64,000 nucleotides of DNA from Igneacidithiobacillus copahuensis (lineage in GTDB: Bacteria > Pseudomonadota > Gammaproteobacteria > Acidithiobacillales > Acidithiobacillaceae): NCBI RefSeq assembly GCF_018854015.1, contig NZ_JAAXYO010000090.1, positions 26,131 through 90,130 of the forward strand, in the 5' to 3' direction. Below, in pieces: positions 60,345 to 64,000 of the stretch. A program made the translations under genes and the position numbers. The notes below the pieces were generated by a model. That model had not been told where the DNA came from and did not search any database. It worked only from the letters and a program-made list of their open reading frames with translations. Position 1 is the first letter of the stretch, and every line of letters begins with the position of its first letter.

Positions 60345-62008
60345 CGCTCCCGGCGGCGGCTCTGCGTGACCCGGTGCAGCAACCCATGCCCGCAGCCTCC
60401 GGACGGCCTGAACAGCCTAGGCGCTGGGCAACCCCAGCGACCTTGCGGACCCTGCGCTGGACAGTATTCATAGCAGCGTTCACCGCCACCGTCCTGCAGC
60501 TCACGCTCCTCTTTACCACTGCTAACCTAGCCACCTCTGCGCTCATAGTGGCAGGCAACGCCTTGGGTTATGGCTACGCGCTCCGCCAATCGACATTGCA
60601 GCGCTATCCGATCTCCACTCTCATGTTGCTGGGCTATACCTTTTCCTATTTTACCCTGCCACCCCTCGGCCAGTTGCTAGGGCTGCAGCCGGTAACGCAC
60701 CACCTGTACTTCCCAGTTATCGACCTGGCCTATGCGGTAATTGGACTGCTGGCACTGATCGGCGGGCACCAGTTATACAGTAATGGGTCACTTCTCATCG
60801 CCCTGCGCGGGATCTTACGAAAACAGTTCTACGGCCGATTGGGTTTTTATCGTGTGCCCCACTTCTCCCAGCTCTGGCTGATGGGGGCGATTGGCGTGAT
60901 CGCCGTATTGTTTGGCGACCATTTTGATGTTCGTGGGTCGGGCATTCTACAGGCCGTGATGCAGGGTTTGCATCCCTTTGTTTACGTACCGTACATCACC
61001 CTGCTTCTGCCCGCCTGGTCGCCGCCGCGCCGGATACCTCGGGTGAACGGCCTAGCGCTGGTTTTCTATACCGGTGCCCTGCTGGTGCTGGCGATGATTG
61101 TCAACAGTCGTGCGTATCTGCTGATGGGCTTTGCATCCCTGCTGATTGTCTATTTCTTTTTGCTGGCGACCGGCCAGATGCCGCTACCCAACGTAAGTCC
61201 GCGAAAAATCGCTTTGGCGGCTTTTGCAATACTCCTCATCGCTGGGCCGGTGTCAGAAATGGCCATGGCCATGGTGCTGGTGCGGGGGGAGCGGACGGAT
61301 ATGACGCCTTCGCAGCTCGTGCTCAAGACCTGGGAGACATTTCGCAGTGGGCACATCGCGCAACGTTTTGCGCGAATCTCGGCTGCCATGGCCGGCGGCC
61401 GTGGAATCAATGAGGACTATTTCGACAACCTCTATCTCAATCGCCTGGCCAACCTCAAGTTCGTCGACAATGCTGTCGACAATCAGCAGGCGTTGGGCCC
61501 CGGCGCTGCGAGCTACTTTGCGCAGATCGAGAAACAGAAGGTGATCTCCATCCTGCCATCGCCCATGATCAGCCTGTTGGGGCTGGATGCCAACAAGCGG
61601 TTGGTGACTAGCGGCTCGTCAGGAGATTTCCTGTTGTACGCCGTAAGCGGCGACCCCTACGCCATTGGCGGTTTCCGCTCCGGTTCGTTGCTGGTCAATC
61701 TCGATATCGTGTTCGGCTACCTGTGGCCGTTGCTGCTCCTGCTGCTCAGCGCCCTGATCTTTGCGGTGGTGGATGCGTGGTGCTGGGCCGGTCCGGCGGA
61801 GAGCACGGGGGAATGGACAGCGCGCTTCAATCCGCTGGTGATCGGTATGTTGTTTTCCGAGTCCTTTTTCTTTACCAGTGCGGCTACGGGTACCGAGAGC
61901 ATCTCAGGCATCATGGGGGTGCTGATGCGGGGCTGGATTCAGATTGCGGTTCTGTATGCCGTCGCTTTTTGGTTGACTAGGGTTTTGAGCGTATGGCGCC
62001 GGTCCTGA
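60341..62008 (+). CDS. Wzy-type O-antigen/exopolysaccharide polymerase
   Basis: 555-residue polytopic protein with a proline-rich, hydrophilic start (to about 40) and about 11 membrane helices, with a large loop between helices in the C-terminal half (about 330-430), the topology of Wzy-like oligosaccharide repeat-unit polymerases. The loop carries charged residues but no motif that fixes the family. Wzy proteins have little sequence identity, so the call rests on topology and on lying between transferases and a flippase. Its end overlaps the next gene by 16 bases. Confidence 0.68.
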   Translation: MTLPAAALRDPVQQPMPAASGRPEQPRRWATPATLRTLRWTVFIAAFTATVLQLTLLFTTANLATSALIVAGNALGYGYALRQSTLQRYPISTLMLLGYTFSYFTLPPLGQLLGLQPVTHHLYFPVIDLAYAVIGLLALIGGHQLYSNGSLLIALRGILRKQFYGRLGFYRVPHFSQLWLMGAIGVIAVLFGDHFDVRGSGILQAVMQGLHPFVYVPYITLLLPAWSPPRRIPRVNGLALVFYTGALLVLAMIVNSRAYLLMGFASLLIVYFFLLATGQMPLPNVSPRKIALAAFAILLIAGPVSEMAMAMVLVRGERTDMTPSQLVLKTWETFRSGHIAQRFARISAAMAGGRGINEDYFDNLYLNRLANLKFVDNAVDNQQALGPGAASYFAQIEKQKVISILPSPMISLLGLDANKRLVTSGSSGDFLLYAVSGDPYAIGGFRSGSLLVNLDIVFGYLWPLLLLLLSALIFAVVDAWCWAGPAESTGEWTARFNPLVIGMLFSESFFFTSAATGTESISGIMGVLMRGWIQIAVLYAVAFWLTRVLSVWRRS

Positions 62009-63174
62009 AGATTCTCGTTATTGGCAATTATCCGCCCATGACTCAGCAAAGCATGCTACGCTTTGGCGACTTAATCTGCGGGCTCTACGCCGAGGCGGGG
62101 CACGAGGTGCGGCTCCTGCAGCAGCCGGTGCTGCTCGGGCGCCTCGTCCCTAACGCTGAGCAGGGTTTGGGTAAATGGCTGGGCTACCTGGACCGCTTCG
62201 TGCTGTTTCGCTGGTCGTTGCGTAAGGCACTTGCCTGGGCCGATGTCGTACATCTATGCGACCAAGGTAACGCGATGATGGTACCCTGGCTCCGCCACAA
62301 GCCGCACTTGGTAACGTGCCACGACCTCCTGGCGATACGGGGGGCACAGGGGGTCATCGCCAACTATCACGTAAGCCGGACAGGCAGAATGCTGCAGCGT
62401 TGGATCGCCAGCGGACTTCGGCGCGCGCAACGGGTGGTCTGTGTTTCTGAACAAACCCGGCGTGAGTTGCAAGCGGTACTGTGTTTATCTGATGATCGCG
62501 TATCGGTCGTTTACAATGGTCTGAACTATCCCTATTCGCCCATGCCGCCAGAGCAGGCGCGTGCGCGTTTGTCGGCACTTGGTCTCGATGTTGACCAGCC
62601 TTTTGTACTGCACGTCGGTGGCAACCAATGGTACAAAAATCGCGTCGGCGTCGTACGCATCTTTTCCCAACTGACCCGAGATCCGGCCTTCGCTGCTTGT
62701 CGTTTGGTGCTGGCCGGCAAACCTTGGCCGCAGGATCTGACTACAGCGGTGCAGCAAAGCGAGCTCGCGGACCGTGTCCATGCGGTCACCGGCGCCGACA
62801 ACGAGGACCTGCGGGCGCTGTACTCGCTGGCAGAATTTCTGCTCTTTCCCTCCTTGGCGGAGGGTTTTGGCTGGCCCATTGCCGAAGCGATGGCCAGTGG
62901 TTGCCCAGTGGTAACCAGTAACCGGGCACCAATGACCGAGGTTGGCGGCGATGCGGCCTTGTTCATCGATCCCGAAGGCGCGGATGCCGCCAAGGAAATT
63001 GCAGCGTTTCTAGAGTCTGGAGAGACGTTGCGCTTGCGTGGAAAGGGCCTGCGTCAGGCCGCAAAGTTCAACGATTCCTCCATGCGTGCAGGCTATTTGC
63101 AGGTAATCCAAGAGTTGCTGGGATTGCAGGAGTCAATCGATCGCGAGGACCGCTCTCCTGGGAAGGCACTATGA
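61993..63174 (+). CDS. GT4-family glycosyltransferase
   Basis: 393-residue GT-B enzyme: NYPPMTQQSMLRFGDLICGLYAEAGHEV at the N-terminus, VVYNGLNYPYSP in the middle, and the EX7E-type motif SLAEGFGWPIAEAMASGCPVVTSN (about 293-316) with PMTEVGGDAALFIDPEG in the C-terminal nucleotide-binding domain. The retaining enzyme adds one sugar to the repeat unit; the sugar is unknown. Its ATG lies inside the end of the polymerase gene. Confidence 0.9.
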   Translation: MAPVLKILVIGNYPPMTQQSMLRFGDLICGLYAEAGHEVRLLQQPVLLGRLVPNAEQGLGKWLGYLDRFVLFRWSLRKALAWADVVHLCDQGNAMMVPWLRHKPHLVTCHDLLAIRGAQGVIANYHVSRTGRMLQRWIASGLRRAQRVVCVSEQTRRELQAVLCLSDDRVSVVYNGLNYPYSPMPPEQARARLSALGLDVDQPFVLHVGGNQWYKNRVGVVRIFSQLTRDPAFAACRLVLAGKPWPQDLTTAVQQSELADRVHAVTGADNEDLRALYSLAEFLLFPSLAEGFGWPIAEAMASGCPVVTSNRAPMTEVGGDAALFIDPEGADAAKEIAAFLESGETLRLRGKGLRQAAKFNDSSMRAGYLQVIQELLGLQESIDREDRSPGKAL

Positions 63175-63277
63175 GACTGGCTGGCTTTCGGCATCTGGCG
63201 TACATCCCTTCCTGTTCCGGGCTGGCTGTTCCAGCTGCGGGGAGGCAGGCTGGAATCGATCGACAGAGGGCGGCACG

Positions 63278-63973
63278 GTGAGCTCCGCGGTTTCTCAACA
63301 AAAGATGCCTGGAGGTGCGGATTCCTCCCCACTGACGGTCATCATCCTGGCCTTCAACGAGCGGCTCCATATCCGCCGCTGCATCGAGAGCATCCGCGCC
63401 GTTGCCAGCCAAATTCTGATCATCGACTCTGGTTCGACCGATGACACGGTAGCCATCGCCGAGTCGTTGGGGGCGACGGTCCTGATCCATCCGTGGGTGA
63501 ATTATGCAACGCAGTTCAACTGGGCGCTGGATCACGCGCCGATTGATGGCGATTGGGTGATGCGTCTGGACGCCGATGAATATCTGGACGCTGTGGCGCT
63601 GGCGTCAGTGCGGGATGCGATGCGCGCCACACCGGTCGAGGTGACGGGTTTTGAGCTGCGGCGGCCCACCACTTTTCTCGGTCGGCGCATCCGACATGGC
63701 GGCATGACGCCGTGGCTGCTGCGCATCTGGCGAGCCGGCATGGCGCGCTGTGAAGAGCGCTGGATGGACGAGCATCTGGTCCTTGCCGGTGGTCGCGTGC
63801 GCCGCTTGCCCGGCTTTGTCGTGGACCACAATCTCAACACCCTGACTTGGTGGGCAGACAAGCACAACCGCTACGCCAACCGTGAAGCGGTGGATTTGTT
63901 GCTGATGCGCGAGTCGCGCGAATCGTCCGGCGGTTTCAAGTTTGAAGTGCAACACCCGCATGTAACTCTCTGA
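63278..63973 (+). CDS. GT2-family glycosyltransferase, possibly cut short
   Basis: 231-residue inverting transferase with the GT-A start TVIILAFNERLHIRRCIESI, the nucleotide site IIDSGSTDDT (about 49-58) and the DxD motif RLDADEY (about 92-98). It resembles the WaaE/KdtX-like group, most of which continue further at the C-terminus. The last 12 residues (KFEVQHPHVTL) do not fit the family. It starts at GTG. The preceding 103 bases (63175-63277) hold no feature I can support. Confidence 0.8.
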   Translation: MSSAVSQQKMPGGADSSPLTVIILAFNERLHIRRCIESIRAVASQILIIDSGSTDDTVAIAESLGATVLIHPWVNYATQFNWALDHAPIDGDWVMRLDADEYLDAVALASVRDAMRATPVEVTGFELRRPTTFLGRRIRHGGMTPWLLRIWRAGMARCEERWMDEHLVLAGGRVRRLPGFVVDHNLNTLTWWADKHNRYANREAVDLLLMRESRESSGGFKFEVQHPHVTL

Positions 63974-64000
63974 CTTGTTGCGTCATTACTTCTGCTGGAG

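Noticed and set aside
1..64000. CRISPR arrays, rRNA and tRNA genes
   Set aside because: No regularly spaced repeats, no rRNA-like stretches and no tRNA TTCRANY/CCA-type cloverleaf found by eye on either strand.

Overview
The window is about 60% GC, almost fully coding, and fits an autotrophic, acidophilic gammaproteobacterium-like organism, most probably an Acidithiobacillus (inferred from gene content, not from a database match). It has a class I phosphoribulokinase of the Calvin cycle behind a metK-ahcY-metF cluster, a P-type proton-ATPase, a complete lipid A/Kdo machinery and a pel exopolysaccharide operon followed by nucleotide-sugar genes.

Layout. 1-10.5 kb (+ strand): the end of lysS, lolC-lolD (lipoprotein release), comEC, then a tightly coupled envelope operon (exbB, exbD, DUF374 acyltransferase, a WaaA-like protein, lpxK, a small zinc-ribbon protein, kdsB, ppa). 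One DUF2062 gene lies on the minus strand inside it. 10.5-21.6 kb (- strand): clpS-clpA, then glgP, gpmI, envC, ctpA, a DJ-1-like gene and a ppiC chaperone gene, closed by a strong hairpin. 21.6-24.7 kb: a MazEF-like toxin-antitoxin pair, a rhodanese, a PfkB-family kinase (probably adenosine kinase) and an outer-membrane barrel. 24.8-29.3 kb: metK, an S-adenosylhomocysteine riboswitch, ahcY, metF and prk, ended by an intrinsic terminator.

29.4-41.7 kb is a pel operon in the order A-B-C-D-E-F-G, with two departures from the Pseudomonas model. pelA carries an in-frame TGA that cuts off its last 113 codons. PelB is spread over three consecutive genes: a membrane-anchored TPR protein, a secreted TPR protein and an outer-membrane barrel. 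PelD keeps an RxxD motif of the kind that binds c-di-GMP. Downstream, 41.9-45.3 kb holds three SDR-family nucleotide-sugar enzymes; the first could supply the UDP-GalNAc-type precursor for Pel.

45.5-50.7 kb carries a PatB/MalY-type C-S lyase and, on the other strand, a P-type H+-ATPase with an NADH-oxidase-like flavoprotein. 50.7-64 kb is a second exopolysaccharide locus of the Wzx/Wzy type. It has a WbaP-type initiating transferase on the minus strand, then, past a 0.9 kb non-coding stretch, Wza-like export protein, Wzc-like tyrosine kinase, PHP-type phosphatase, Wzx flippase, a glycosyltransferase remnant, a CgeB-like transferase, a Wzy-like polymerase, a GT4 and a GT2 enzyme. The two exopolysaccharide systems lie within 35 kb, so the right half of the window is largely a biofilm/surface-polysaccharide region.
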